Below are positions 7,243-14,736 of a stretch of 64,000 bases of DNA, piece by piece. Location: positions 172,093 through 236,092 of the forward strand of contig NZ_QXTF01000003.1 in the NCBI RefSeq assembly GCF_003583725.1. Direction: 5' to 3'. The notes under the pieces are model-generated. The model did not search any database, was not told the origin of the DNA, and saw only the letters and a list, made by a program, of their open reading frames with translations. Position numbers and translations under genes: made by a program. How positions within the stretch are numbered: the first letter of the stretch is position 1; the number at the start of each line of letters is the position of its first letter. This DNA is from Sphingomonas edaphi. Its GTDB lineage: Bacteria > Pseudomonadota > Alphaproteobacteria > Sphingomonadales > Sphingomonadaceae.

Positions 7243-8727
7243 ATGCCGTTGCATTCGTCCCTTAAGGCCCTGCTCGATAACGTTCTCGACGCTGTCGTGG
7301 TGGTTGATCGCGACGGTATCATTCGCGGATGGAATCAGGTCGCCGAACGATCATTCGGGTGGACAGAGAAAGAAGCGATTGGGCAGTCACTAGGCGAAAT
7401 GATTGTCCCGCCAGAACACCGCGATGGCCACCGACGGGGCATGGAACGCTTCAACCGAACCGGCGAAGCGCATGTACTCAACAAAAGGCTGACGCTCAGT
7501 GGACTTACCAAAAGCGGACTAACAATTCCGGTTGAGCTGACGATCACTGAGGTCCGGACGCCGACCGGAGCAGCATTTGTCGGATTCCTGCGCGATGTCA
7601 GCGACCAAGAGCGGGCTGCTCTGCAGACCAAGCAGCTCGCGCTTGAAAGCCGCCTGATGTTTGAATTGACCGCCCTCGCATCCGAACGCCCAACCCTTGA
7701 TGAGGCATTTGAAGCGGCGCTCGATGCAATCTGTGAACTGACTGGTTGGCCCTTAGGTCATGCCTATGACGTGTCCGAGGACGGAGAACGGATGGTATCG
7801 CGCGGCTGGAGCCGAGATGCTCGCGAAATTGCGCCTGCATTCGTGGATCGGACAGAGAAAACAACGTTCTCGAGGGGAGTCGGCCTGCCCGGGCGAATCC
7901 TCGACACGGGCAAGTCGGCGTGGATTGAGCGTACTAGCAAGGATGCCAACTTTCCTCGTGCGGGCCTAGGATTTGAAAGCGCGTTCGGGTTTCCCGTTTT
8001 GAGCCGAGGACGATGCATCGCGATCTTCGAATTTTTTTCTCGCGATTCCATGCCTCCCGACGAGCATATTCTGAAATTGGTGCAATCGCTGGGCGCTCAA
8101 GTCGGGCGGGTGTTCGAGCACCGACGGACTGAAGAGCGGCGTCAGATTCTCATGAACGAACTCGCGCATCGGACGAAAAACCTGTTGTCCGTAATCCAAG
8201 GCATCGCACAGCAAACTTTCGGCAAGAAGGACCAAGTCGACTCTAATGAAGCCTTGCAGCTGTTTTGCGCGCGACTGAGCGCGCTTGGACGGGCCCAGAC
8301 GGTATTGTTCGGCGATAAACCTGGTGAGCTTGCGCTAGGAGAAATAATTAGACGTTCGGTCGAGGGCTGCGGAGTCGATTTCCAGCGCGTTGGCTATAAT
8401 GGACCGCTCATTGAACTGGGAAGTTCAGCAAGCGTCATGATGTCGCTTGCAATACATGAATTGTGCACCAATTCGTTCAAGTACGGTGCGTTGTCGGTCG
8501 GCGAAGGGAGGGTTGCAATCACTTGGGAAGAGTCATCCAGCGGACCCAAGGGCTTCAATCTGCGCTGGGAAGAGTTGGGCGGCCCACCAGTCGTTCCACC
8601 TCTGAAAACTGGTTTCGGGCATCAAATTCTGCAACGTGCAGTTGAACGCGAAACAGGCGGACGAGCACAGATCAGTTTCGAAGTAAGCGGGCTCGTTTAT
8701 GAGCTTAACGATGCTTCATTCTTCTGA
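7243..8727 (+). CDS. PAS-GAF-HWE sensor histidine kinase
   Basis: The 494-residue soluble kinase has a PAS domain at about residues 5-125 (LDAVVVVDRDGIIRGWN, FLRDVSDQE), a GAF domain at about 145-290 (GVGLPGRI, FGFPVLSRG) and a HisKA_2/HWE transmitter. The phospho-acceptor is His309 in ELAHRTKNLL. Asn is present in HELCTNSFKYGAL, and the HWE-type W-E element is seen in LRWEELGGPPV. There are no membrane helices. HWE kinases often feed PhyR/EcfG stress signalling or single-domain response regulators, but no response regulator is adjacent. The PAS domain lacks the LOV cysteine motif, so its signal is unknown. Confidence 0.9.
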   Translation: MPLHSSLKALLDNVLDAVVVVDRDGIIRGWNQVAERSFGWTEKEAIGQSLGEMIVPPEHRDGHRRGMERFNRTGEAHVLNKRLTLSGLTKSGLTIPVELTITEVRTPTGAAFVGFLRDVSDQERAALQTKQLALESRLMFELTALASERPTLDEAFEAALDAICELTGWPLGHAYDVSEDGERMVSRGWSRDAREIAPAFVDRTEKTTFSRGVGLPGRILDTGKSAWIERTSKDANFPRAGLGFESAFGFPVLSRGRCIAIFEFFSRDSMPPDEHILKLVQSLGAQVGRVFEHRRTEERRQILMNELAHRTKNLLSVIQGIAQQTFGKKDQVDSNEALQLFCARLSALGRAQTVLFGDKPGELALGEIIRRSVEGCGVDFQRVGYNGPLIELGSSASVMMSLAIHELCTNSFKYGALSVGEGRVAITWEESSSGPKGFNLRWEELGGPPVVPPLKTGFGHQILQRAVERETGGRAQISFEVSGLVYELNDASFF

Positions 8728-8778
8728 GATTCATTGAGCGCGGGGGCGGTCGGCTGATCGTGCGGAAATAGCCTGTGC

Positions 8779-8868
8779 AATGTCCGCTTTCCACCCATTT
8801 CAGCCGTTCGCGAGGTGCGCGCGGGTTGGTCCATCTACGGCCGATAAGGGTGGAAAGCGGTCATTAGC
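8779..8868. repeat. intergenic repeat with 18-bp inverted arms
   Basis: AATGTCCGCTTTCCACCC (8779-8796) faces GGGTGGAAAGCGGTCATT (8848-8865), an inverted pair with one mismatch. The right arm runs into the 3' end of the next gene, whose stop codon (8864-8866) is made of repeat sequence. Confidence 0.7.
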
Positions 8869-9307
8869 CGGACACCGTCGTTCGGTTCCGCATGGTCCAA
8901 TAAAGCGCGCCGCTGATTGCCGTACTTCCGATCAACCAAACGAGGTCGCGCCAACCCCAAATCCCGCCTGACCAATATGGATTTGATCGGATCAGCGCGA
9001 TCCAAATCCCTGGCGTAAACGCCGTGACAACCGCGAAATCCAAGCCAGCCAATAGAAGGATGAATCTCAAAACCGGAGCGCCGGTCCGCTTCGTCAATTT
9101 AGGCGCCAGCGAAATCACGTAGCCTAGCAATGCGGTCCAAACGATGGCGAGCAGCGCATAGGCCTTAATGACCGCGCTTCGCGCTATGTCGGTGAACAAT
9201 CCATCATCGAGCTGCAAAAGATACATCACGATTGCCGCGAAAGAGATGAAGTTGATCCCACCGGTCAGAAGCCACGGCATTAGATTTTTCGTTCGGGTCG
9301 CTTCCAT
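8864..9307 (-). CDS. four-helix membrane protein of unknown function
   Basis: The 147-residue integral membrane protein has hydrophobic segments at about residues 10-30, 45-67, 80-103 and 118-138. The basic start MEATRTKN and the loop APKLTKRTG suggest the N-terminus is inside. I do not recognise a family. The TAA stop falls inside the right arm of an intergenic repeat, so the original C-terminus may have been altered by the repeat. The start is ATG 9307. Confidence 0.6.
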   Translation of the reverse strand: MEATRTKNLMPWLLTGGINFISFAAIVMYLLQLDDGLFTDIARSAVIKAYALLAIVWTALLGYVISLAPKLTKRTGAPVLRFILLLAGLDFAVVTAFTPGIWIALIRSNPYWSGGIWGWRDLVWLIGSTAISGALYWTMRNRTTVSG

Positions 9308-9330
9308 CGCAGCCAGTTTGGCGCTTCATC

Positions 9331-9451
9331 CTAATGACCGCAATGGGTCGGCGTTAGTCGCTACGCCATTTGCTGAACGAAGGGCTGGGAACGAGGCAAC
9401 ATCTGCCTGGCTATTCGTGACTTCTGACCGGGGTGGAAAGCGGTCATTAGC
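9331..9451 (+). repeat. MITE-like intergenic element, best copy
   Basis: This is a 120-bp element with perfect 11-bp terminal inverted repeats: CTAATGACCGC (9331-9341) and GCGGTCATTAG (9440-9450). Inside are three modules: GACCGCAATGGGTCG at the left end, TGCTGAACGAAGGGCTGGGAACG in the middle and GGGTGGAAAGCGGTCATT at the right end. No coding capacity and no clear target duplication are visible. Diverged copies lie at several other gaps in this window. Confidence 0.75.
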
Positions 9452-9465
9452 AATTGATGGATGGC

Positions 9466-9843
9466 TCAGCCCTCAGTCCAGAACGAAATTGAGGTGTGTC
9501 CCTTCGTCGCCACCGGGACGCCATTGATATCCTTAGCGGGACCGAACCGCGCCCTCCGCAGCAAAAGCCTGCAAGGTATGGCGTCTAGCCGCTTGTACGC
9601 ACTGGAACGGATCACTTTGCAGCTGCTCACTCGACCATCGGCACCGATGTCAAACGCTATGGTGACGTAGCCCTGCTCGTCAGCCCTGGCGGATGCGTCA
9701 GGATAGTCGGTGGGCTTGATCCAATCACGACGATTCAGAGGCGTTGCGCCACCAAAATCGCTCTCCGGCAGGGACCATGGAGCTTGGGCGAGCGCCGGCG
9801 AACAAATCAGAAGTACACCAAGTGCCGATGACAAAAATTTCAT
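9466..9843 (-). CDS. secreted TonB C-terminal-domain-like protein
   Basis: From ATG 9843 the protein has 125 residues with a signal peptide (MKFLSSALGVLLICSPALA). The mature part has the TonB-type C-terminal fold signature: YPDASARADEQGYVTIAFDI, then GRVSSCKVIRSS, as in small energy-transducer-like proteins common in sphingomonads. It lacks the TonB N-terminal anchor and proline-rich spacer, so it cannot by itself couple to ExbBD. Two cysteines (SSCKV and IPCRL) may pair. A longer start at 9897 would add an unlikely leader. Confidence 0.65.
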   Translation of the reverse strand: MKFLSSALGVLLICSPALAQAPWSLPESDFGGATPLNRRDWIKPTDYPDASARADEQGYVTIAFDIGADGRVSSCKVIRSSAYKRLDAIPCRLLLRRARFGPAKDINGVPVATKGHTSISFWTEG

Positions 9844-9884
9844 CCAGTCACAATACGTCCGACTTACCCACGTGCAAGGCATTC

Positions 9885-9910
9885 CTAATGTCCGCAATGG
9901 GTCGGAAGCT
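9885..9910 (+). repeat. intergenic repeat, first module
   Basis: CTAATGTCCGCAATGGGTCG (9885-9904) is an almost exact first module. A frame starting inside it would give MSAMGRKLTL, a leader that owes its sequence to the repeat, not to a gene. Confidence 0.6.
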
Positions 9911-9939
9911 GACGCTAGCGCTATGGCGTCGCCCGCCCG

Positions 9940-10680
9940 TCATCGCTGCGTTCGATCCTTCAGTAGCGGAACGCACAAGGCGAGTTGCATCATCCCGGAT
10001 TCCGGGTCGAGCAGCGGAGCGGCCGCGGTAGCTGCCGCCTCGTCGTCGAGCGCCTTCTTTGCCGCCACGAGGGCGGTCCCGCTTTTGCCATCAAGGGCGA
10101 GCGCTGCGGCGCGGTCGGCCTGGCGTGAAAGCGCAGCGCTTTCGTCACCCTTCGACCGCGCCGCCGCTGCCCGATAGGAAGCATGGCAGCCGTTGAGCCG
10201 CGGGTCGATCACCGAAGCAGGAACCAGAGAGCGAAGCGCAAGCGAGCCGTTGCCGGCTGCTTTGAAAAAGGCTCCGCAGCGCGTATCTTCCGAAGTGCGC
10301 CAGTCGGCGAACTCATCGGCCGAGAGACTCCTTTTCTTTTCCTCGGCCTCTTCCGCATACAAAGCTACGAAGGCGAGCCCCACGTCGTAGTTCATTTCGC
10401 CGAAATTCGCTGCGTCTTCGCCCAGTCGGCCGTGGATCGCATTCAGCCGCTCGTTGGGAAGCGTCGGCTTGCCGGTTCTCTGCAGCCACAGCGCATAGCC
10501 GGTGCACTGCATCTGACTCAGCCGAGCACTCGGCATAGCCGTCAACTTCAGCAGTTGCCCCATGGTTAGCTCATCAAGGGCCGTTCCCGTCTGCTCTTTG
10601 CCCTGTCTAACCTTCTGATCGAGAAATTCTTGGGGCAGCCCCTGCAAGGCAAGTACGGCAAACAGAAGCTGCAGCAACAT
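9940..10680 (-). CDS. secreted hypothetical protein
   Basis: The 246-residue protein has a short hydrophobic start (MLLQLLFAVLALQGLP) that is probably a signal peptide or anchor. The body is helical and Ala-rich with four scattered cysteines. The middle (GFGEMNY-like NFGEMNYDVGLAFVALYAEE) suggests a helical repeat. No family is recognised. ATG 10680 follows GAGGGGGAAAAGACG, a good ribosome site. It lies head to head with the 10877 gene. Confidence 0.55.
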   Translation of the reverse strand: MLLQLLFAVLALQGLPQEFLDQKVRQGKEQTGTALDELTMGQLLKLTAMPSARLSQMQCTGYALWLQRTGKPTLPNERLNAIHGRLGEDAANFGEMNYDVGLAFVALYAEEAEEKKRSLSADEFADWRTSEDTRCGAFFKAAGNGSLALRSLVPASVIDPRLNGCHASYRAAAARSKGDESAALSRQADRAAALALDGKSGTALVAAKKALDDEAAATAAAPLLDPESGMMQLALCVPLLKDRTQR

Positions 10681-10740
10681 CGTCTTTTCCCCCTCTAAAG
10701 AGACATTGCCGCCAGCCTTGATCCGGTCAAGCGCAATGCC

Positions 10741-10853
10741 CGCTTCGGGTCACGGTAAGCCCTGACGCAATTAGCTGTACGAACGACCGGGAACGGTATC
10801 GAGGCCGCCTAGATGAGCGCGACGTCCTAGCGGGGTAGAAAGAGGACATTCAG
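10741..10853 (+). repeat. degenerate intergenic repeat copy
   Basis: CGAACGACCGGGAACG near 10779 resembles the middle module, and GGGGTAGAAAGAGGACATTCAGC (about 10832-10853) resembles the third. Confidence 0.4.
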
Positions 10854-10876
10854 CTGCGCTGGCGCAGGGTGAAACG

Positions 10877-11230
10877 ATGAAGAAGTCTATCGTCGGAGCG
10901 TTGTTCTCGATCATGATCGCCGCGCCTGCTGGTGCGACGGGCGGGCTAATATGCCGGACTCCCGACCCTCGCCAGATAGAGCTGAGCCTTGTGATCAGCC
11001 ATACGATAGTGTCGTCGGTAGTCTCGGCGTCTCTTCGCGAAGGACGGTCAGATGTGCCGGTTCGCGTTGCGCAATCGTGGCTGGATCCCAGTGAATTGCG
11101 TCTCGACTTGGTCGATCCCAATGCCCTTAGGCATGAATTGCGATTACGCGTAAAACGCTACGGCGAAACGTTCGACGGGACGCTGTGGCGGGGCGGCAAG
11201 AAGCGCTGGGTGCGGTGTCGCGAGAGTTAG
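10877..11230 (+). CDS. secreted hypothetical protein
   Basis: The 117-residue protein has a clear signal peptide (MKKSIVGALFSIMIAAPAGA). The mature domain is a beta-rich small protein starting GGLICRTPDP, with a second Cys near the end (WVRCRES) that could close a disulfide. No family is recognised. The ribosome site is weak (AGGGTGAAACG). It lies between two intergenic repeat copies. Confidence 0.55.
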   Translation: MKKSIVGALFSIMIAAPAGATGGLICRTPDPRQIELSLVISHTIVSSVVSASLREGRSDVPVRVAQSWLDPSELRLDLVDPNALRHELRLRVKRYGETFDGTLWRGGKKRWVRCRES

Positions 11231-11247
11231 CAGCCGCGCGCTCCGCT

Positions 11248-11385
11248 TGTCCGCAATGGCTCGGCTGGGACCGGTATGGGTTGCCGTGTGCCGTGACATG
11301 AAATGCTAAACGAACAGCCGGAAACGAGATGCGGGCGGCGAAGCGGCACTGAGGCTGGGCGTGGTGAAAGGCGGACATTTTGCAT
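11248..11385 (+). repeat. intergenic repeat upstream of hydrolase copy 1
   Basis: All three modules are recognisable: GTCCGCAATGGCTCGGCTGG (about 11248), AAATGCTAAACGAACAGCCG (11301) and GGTGAAAGGCGGACATTTT (about 11364). The second and third are shared with the duplicate at 42,407. Confidence 0.55.
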
Positions 11386-12395
11386 CCCCGCTGATATGCT
11401 TGCGCTGAAATGGGGGGCTTATCCGCAAATGGCTCATAGGATTGGCGGCCGTCTTAGCCTTAGTTTCAATTTCGTTCTTGGTGAGTCCTTGGCCCAGCAT
11501 ACTTCTGGTCCGCGCCGTATTTGACCATGGCGCCGCGGAAGCTTCACGGAAGCTGGAGCCGTACTTGCCCTCCGCAGTGGCTACCACCACTCACCGCTAC
11601 GATCCGGCCAACCCGAGCGCCGTGCTTGACATCCATCGTGCAGTTGAAGGGGCAACTGGGCCGACGGTTGTTTGGGTGCACGGTGGCGGTTTCGTGTCGG
11701 GTCAGCGACGCGATATCACCAACTATGCGAAGGTTTTGGCCGGACATGGCTTCACGGTAGTCAACGTCGATTACACAATTGCGCCGGAAGCCCATTATCC
11801 GGAACCCGTCCGTCAGGTGAGCCAAGCCTTGGCCTATCTGAGCCGGGAGGGTGCGAAGCTGAGAGTGAATGCCGACCACATGGTTTTGGCTGGCGACAGC
11901 GCGGGTGCTCAAATTGCTGCTCAAAGCGCGGCGATCATCACTAATCCCGCATATGCCAAGCTTGTAGGTATTGAGCCGGGCATCCGGCCAGAGCAGTTGG
12001 CCGGCGCTCTGCTGTACTGCGGGGTCTACGACATCTCCGGCATGGGGCGCGATGGCGGAATCTTAGGGTGGTTCGTCCAATCAGCAGGATGGGCATACAG
12101 CGGCAAACGTGAATGGCGGGACGATGCGCGGTTTCGCACCATGTCAGTGGCACCGCACCTCAATAGCAGCTTTCCGCCGGCTTTCGTTAGCGCTGGGAAC
12201 GCTGATCCACTCGGGCCTCAATCCGTGGCCATGGCCAAGGCCCTTAAACAGGCGGGAATTGCGGTCGAGACGTTGTTTTACCCGAGCGATTATAAGCCGC
12301 CGCTCGGTCACGAATATCAATTCGACCTTACTGGTGAGGCCGGTAGGATGGCGCTGAGAAAGTCCGTGACATGGTTGCGACAACTGCCACGCTGA
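11301..12395 (+). repeat. 1.1-kb direct repeat, copy 1
   Basis: The segment from 11301 to the end of the hydrolase gene is closely similar to 42407-43503 in the same orientation. It covers the gene plus about 120 bases upstream. Differences are scattered substitutions plus a 1-base deletion at the start of the gene. Confidence 0.85.
11442..12395 (+). CDS. alpha/beta hydrolase (lipase/esterase type), copy 1, start codon damaged
   Basis: This alpha/beta hydrolase has the hormone-sensitive-lipase-like oxyanion motif VHGGGF (about residue 77), the nucleophile elbow GDSAG, and a late Asp/His pair (NADPLG, GHEYQF). The N-terminus is a membrane anchor or signal. Compared with copy 2 (42517), the ATG before RKWLIG is ATC here (11421). 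The upstream ATG (11410) is thrown out of frame by one missing C. The first usable in-frame start is TTG 11442, which shortens the N-terminal anchor. The gene may be poorly translated but is otherwise intact. Confidence 0.8.
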   Translation: MAAVLALVSISFLVSPWPSILLVRAVFDHGAAEASRKLEPYLPSAVATTTHRYDPANPSAVLDIHRAVEGATGPTVVWVHGGGFVSGQRRDITNYAKVLAGHGFTVVNVDYTIAPEAHYPEPVRQVSQALAYLSREGAKLRVNADHMVLAGDSAGAQIAAQSAAIITNPAYAKLVGIEPGIRPEQLAGALLYCGVYDISGMGRDGGILGWFVQSAGWAYSGKREWRDDARFRTMSVAPHLNSSFPPAFVSAGNADPLGPQSVAMAKALKQAGIAVETLFYPSDYKPPLGHEYQFDLTGEAGRMALRKSVTWLRQLPR

Positions 12396-12450
12396 TGTCC
12401 GCTTCGGGGCGCAGCCAGAACGCCCGTTTCGGACCCAACGACCGGAAACT
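12393..12450 (+). repeat. intergenic repeat fragment after hydrolase copy 1
   Basis: ATGTCCGCTTCGGGGCG (about 12394) and GACCGGAAACTG (about 12440) resemble third-module and middle-module variants. A similar fragment follows hydrolase copy 2. Confidence 0.4.
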
Positions 12451-12513
12451 GAAAAGGAGCGACCTGGATCAGCTCAAGATCTTAGCGAGTGGCAAGTGGG
12501 CATTGTCGCCAAC

Positions 12514-12822
12514 TTATTCCGCTACTGCTGCCGCCTGCGCGCTTGCGACCAGCTCCTGAAGCGCAGCCATGTGCGCGGCGAATGCCTTGCGCCCGGCGCG
12601 TGTAAGCGACGCCCAGGTACGCTGCCGCCCATCTTGCGCCGCCTTGCGGAGGCGAACGTAGCCCTCCTCGCCCAGCGCGGCGAGATGCTTGGACAGCACG
12701 GAGTCGCTCACCTCCACAATGTCACGAATGGTAGCGAATTCTGCTTCTTCTACGCGGGCGAGGAGTGCTGCGATCTGCAGCCGCGCTGGGGCGTGAAGTG
12801 TGGTGTCCAGCCCGCCGCTCAT
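12514..12822 (-). CDS. winged-helix transcriptional regulator (MarR/ArsR-like)
   Basis: The 102-residue regulator has a winged-helix DNA-binding domain of the type found in small ArsR/MarR-like proteins (LHAPARLQIAALL, then VSDSVLSKHLAALGEEGYV as the recognition helix, and a wing in DGRQRTWASLT). There are no metal-binding cysteines, so it is not a classical ArsR sensor. It overlaps the upstream membrane gene by ATGA, so the two are one operon. Three TTTCC-N5-GGAAA sites sit in front of that operon and are the likely target of this protein. Confidence 0.85.
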   Translation of the reverse strand: MSGGLDTTLHAPARLQIAALLARVEEAEFATIRDIVEVSDSVLSKHLAALGEEGYVRLRKAAQDGRQRTWASLTRAGRKAFAAHMAALQELVASAQAAAVAE

Positions 12823-13268
12823 GGCCTAGCCTTCTTATTTAGATCAGAGCGGTAGATTTTCTCCCAGCGCAGGCTTGCGGCCGTGCAGATCACGAAGGTG
12901 ATGGCGCCGAAAAGATAGCCGACCGGCTCAGCGCCGCCCCCATCCCGGGCCATCGCTGAAGCCGCCGCCATGGCGAGCACGAATAGCGTGATAAAGATCG
13001 TCAGCGGCCGCGTGGCTCCGGGTTGCCAACCGGAAACGAACATACCGTCACGGCGCCGGTCCTCGCTAACGCAGACAATTAGCAGCGCCATTGCGACAAC
13101 GATCATCGCGCCGGCCTGCACGGTTGGCTGTGCGAGCCCCGCAACTAATATGCCTTCAGCTAGACCGAACATTGCATGGCGATGAAAAGGCCAGCGCGCG
13201 CGCTGGGCAAGTTTCATTTCGGTCCGGTCTACTTCGGCCAGCGTCGCAGCGGCTTCGTTCGGGTTCAT
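12819..13268 (-). CDS. membrane protein partner of the wHTH regulator
   Basis: From ATG 13268 (after AGAGAGG) the protein has 149 residues and about four membrane helices (roughly residues 35-75 and 88-135). The N-terminus is soluble and acidic (EAAATLAEVDRTEMKLAQRARW). A start at 13289 is possible, but it would sit inside an operator half-site and lacks a ribosome site. Membrane proteins paired with this class of small winged-helix regulator are common; their function is not established. Translational coupling with the regulator is seen. Confidence 0.7.
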   Translation of the reverse strand: MNPNEAAATLAEVDRTEMKLAQRARWPFHRHAMFGLAEGILVAGLAQPTVQAGAMIVVAMALLIVCVSEDRRRDGMFVSGWQPGATRPLTIFITLFVLAMAAASAMARDGGGAEPVGYLFGAITFVICTAASLRWEKIYRSDLNKKARP

Positions 13269-13613
13269 GGCGTGGGCCTCTCTTTCCATCTTGGAAACTG
13301 ACTAACGCCAACTTTCCAATATGGCAAGTAACTTCTTTCCTAGCTGGAAAGAAAGTGAATGACCTCATCATCGAGTCCGCATCCGAATGTCGTAACTCAA
13401 TCCCTACTCGCTCGAGATGAGGCGGGGTCTTTAGTAACTTGATATGCTAAATGAACGGGCGAAAACGGAATCGGAGCTACTTGGATCACCGCGACGTCGT
13501 GGCGGGCCAGCAAGGCTTAGCGGAGGGCAGGGGGCGTGCAGTCCGGCGCGTTTCGAGTGGTTCAAGCTCCCGGAAATTGTGGTAAAAGCCTCGTCTTGGC
13601 AAAGGCGTGACCG
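13269..13613. other. gap holding operators and a repeat fragment
   Basis: Besides the operators, GATATGCTAAATGAACGGGCGAAAACGG near 13441 matches the middle module of the intergenic repeat. A frame running from 13444 shows no protein character. Nothing else is recognised. Confidence 0.4.
13283..13350 (-). promoter_or_regulatory. three TTTCC-N5-GGAAA operator-like palindromes
   Basis: Inverted repeats occur at 13283-13297 (TTTCC-atctt-GGAAA), 13313-13327 (TTTCC-aatat-GGCAA, extended to ACTTTCCAATATGGCAAGT) and 13336-13350 (TTTCC-tagct-GGAAA). They lie immediately upstream of the membrane-protein/regulator operon. Three matching palindromes in 68 bases point to autoregulation by the winged-helix protein. 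Confidence 0.65.
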
Positions 13614-13790
13614 ATGGACGACTTTGTTGTCCGCGAGAACATCAAGCGCTTTGAGGCACAACTCCAGTGCGTGGCTGACCGCAGGCAGCGCGCGGTCATT
13701 GAGAAATTGCTCAAGGCTGAGCGTGAGCGGCTCCTAGAGCTCGCGGAGTCGAAATCTTCTGCGGCGTTGGCTCAAACTGGTGGCGCATGA
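13614..13790 (+). CDS. small conserved-type helical protein, 58 aa
   Basis: ATG 13614 to TGA 13790 gives 58 residues: MDDFVVRENIKRFEAQL, then DRRQRAVIEKLLKAERERL and a loose tail. The pattern (M-x-x-F-x-R-x-N-I-x-R-F-x-x-L, then R-x-x-x-x-x-L-L-x-x-E) is one I know from short alphaproteobacterial hypothetical proteins that form two helices. The function is not known. It is too short for many gene finders. The frame has high coding character, unlike the overlapping longer frames. Confidence 0.65.
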   Translation: MDDFVVRENIKRFEAQLQCVADRRQRAVIEKLLKAERERLLELAESKSSAALAQTGGA

Positions 13791-13886
13791 CAGGCTTTGC
13801 TTTTGCGTTCGTCGGTAGCCGATCACTCGACGCCTTGCTTATGCGGCAAGACTAGTCTGGAGAGCCGCCCCATCGGGTTTTGCCTG

Positions 13887-14069
13887 CTAAATCGCGAGCT
13901 TGCTTGCGTCCTCTTCAGGCGGGCATTCTGGTGGACAAGGCGCCGGCGGCGGGTCAGCCGAGGCCGGCGGTTGCTCGAGTGGGGAGGGTTCGATGAAAGG
14001 ATTAACTTCGGGCGGTGGCTCGCCGCTCGGCTCCTCAAATGGTAGTTCCTCTGGGTTAGTCGCGTCCAT
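13887..14069 (-). CDS. small proline- and glutamate-rich protein, 60 aa
   Basis: ATG 14069 follows AGGTGAG at good spacing. The 60-residue product is nearly all Pro, Glu, Ser and Ala (EELPFEEPSGEPPPEVNPF and later PPAPCPPECPPEE) with two cysteines and no hydrophobic segment. It is likely disordered. It is in the same direction as the hydrolase/esterase pair and starts 14 bases after the hydrolase stop, so it may be the last gene of that operon. Low complexity makes the coding call uncertain. Confidence 0.45.
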   Translation of the reverse strand: MDATNPEELPFEEPSGEPPPEVNPFIEPSPLEQPPASADPPPAPCPPECPPEEDASKLAI

Positions 14070-14082
14070 TTTTCTCACCTGT

Positions 14083-14733
14083 TCAAGCTGCCGGGTCCTT
14101 CTCCAGATAGGCGGCAAACCAGCGAACAGCATCATCTAGCACCATATCGAGGGCGCCTTCCTCCTCGAACAGATGACCGGCGTTCGGAATGATGACCAAT
14201 GCCTTCGAGCAATTGAGGCGATCGGCTGCGTCGCGGTTTAGATCGATTACCGGGCCGTCGTTGCCGCCCACCAGCAGCAGGGTCGGCGCTGCTACCTCGA
14301 CCAACGCGTGGCCAGCAAGATCGGGTCGACCGCCGCGTGATACGACCGCTTTGATTGCCTCCGGCATCTGTGCAGCCGCAAGTAATGCGGCCCCAGCGCC
14401 AGTGCTGGCACCGAATAATCCGACGGGCAGTGCACGCAATTCAGCTTGGTTGGCCGCCCATTCAACAGCAATCTTAAGTCGGCTCGCGAGCAGTTCGATA
14501 TCGAACACGTTAGAGCGATCCGCTTCCTCCGCCAGCGTCAACAGGTCGATGAGGAGTGTTGCGAAACCAGCGTGGTTGAGTCCGGCAGCTACATGCGAGT
14601 TGCGCGGGCTATGGCGACCACTTCCGCTGCCGTGCGCGAAGATGATTAAACCGCGTGGCTGATCCGGAACGGCGAGAAATGCTTCTAGTGAGACATCGAG
14701 GTGCTCAATGGTGACTGGAACTGTGTCAATCAT
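14083..14733 (-). CDS. dienelactone-hydrolase-like alpha/beta hydrolase
   Basis: The 216-residue hydrolase has the nucleophile elbow GASTGAG (Ser near residue 111), an Asp in LVGGNDGPV and a His in NAGHLFEE, a complete Ser-Asp-His triad. The N-terminal IIFAHGSGSGRHSPRN is typical of hydrolases that travel with erythromycin-esterase-like proteins and phosphoribosyltransferases. It lies 3 bases after the esterase gene, in one operon. The phosphoribosyltransferase part often found in this set is absent here. The substrate is unknown. Confidence 0.8.
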   Translation of the reverse strand: MIDTVPVTIEHLDVSLEAFLAVPDQPRGLIIFAHGSGSGRHSPRNSHVAAGLNHAGFATLLIDLLTLAEEADRSNVFDIELLASRLKIAVEWAANQAELRALPVGLFGASTGAGAALLAAAQMPEAIKAVVSRGGRPDLAGHALVEVAAPTLLLVGGNDGPVIDLNRDAADRLNCSKALVIIPNAGHLFEEEGALDMVLDDAVRWFAAYLEKDPAA

Positions 14734-14736
14734 CGC

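Noticed and set aside
9744..10031. Frame whose product includes MSAMGRKLTL
   Set aside because: That start is written by the first module of the intergenic repeat, and the frame overlaps two better genes.
13444..13737. 97-codon plus frame
   Set aside because: It overlaps a repeat module and the better-supported 58-codon frame at 13614 in a different phase.
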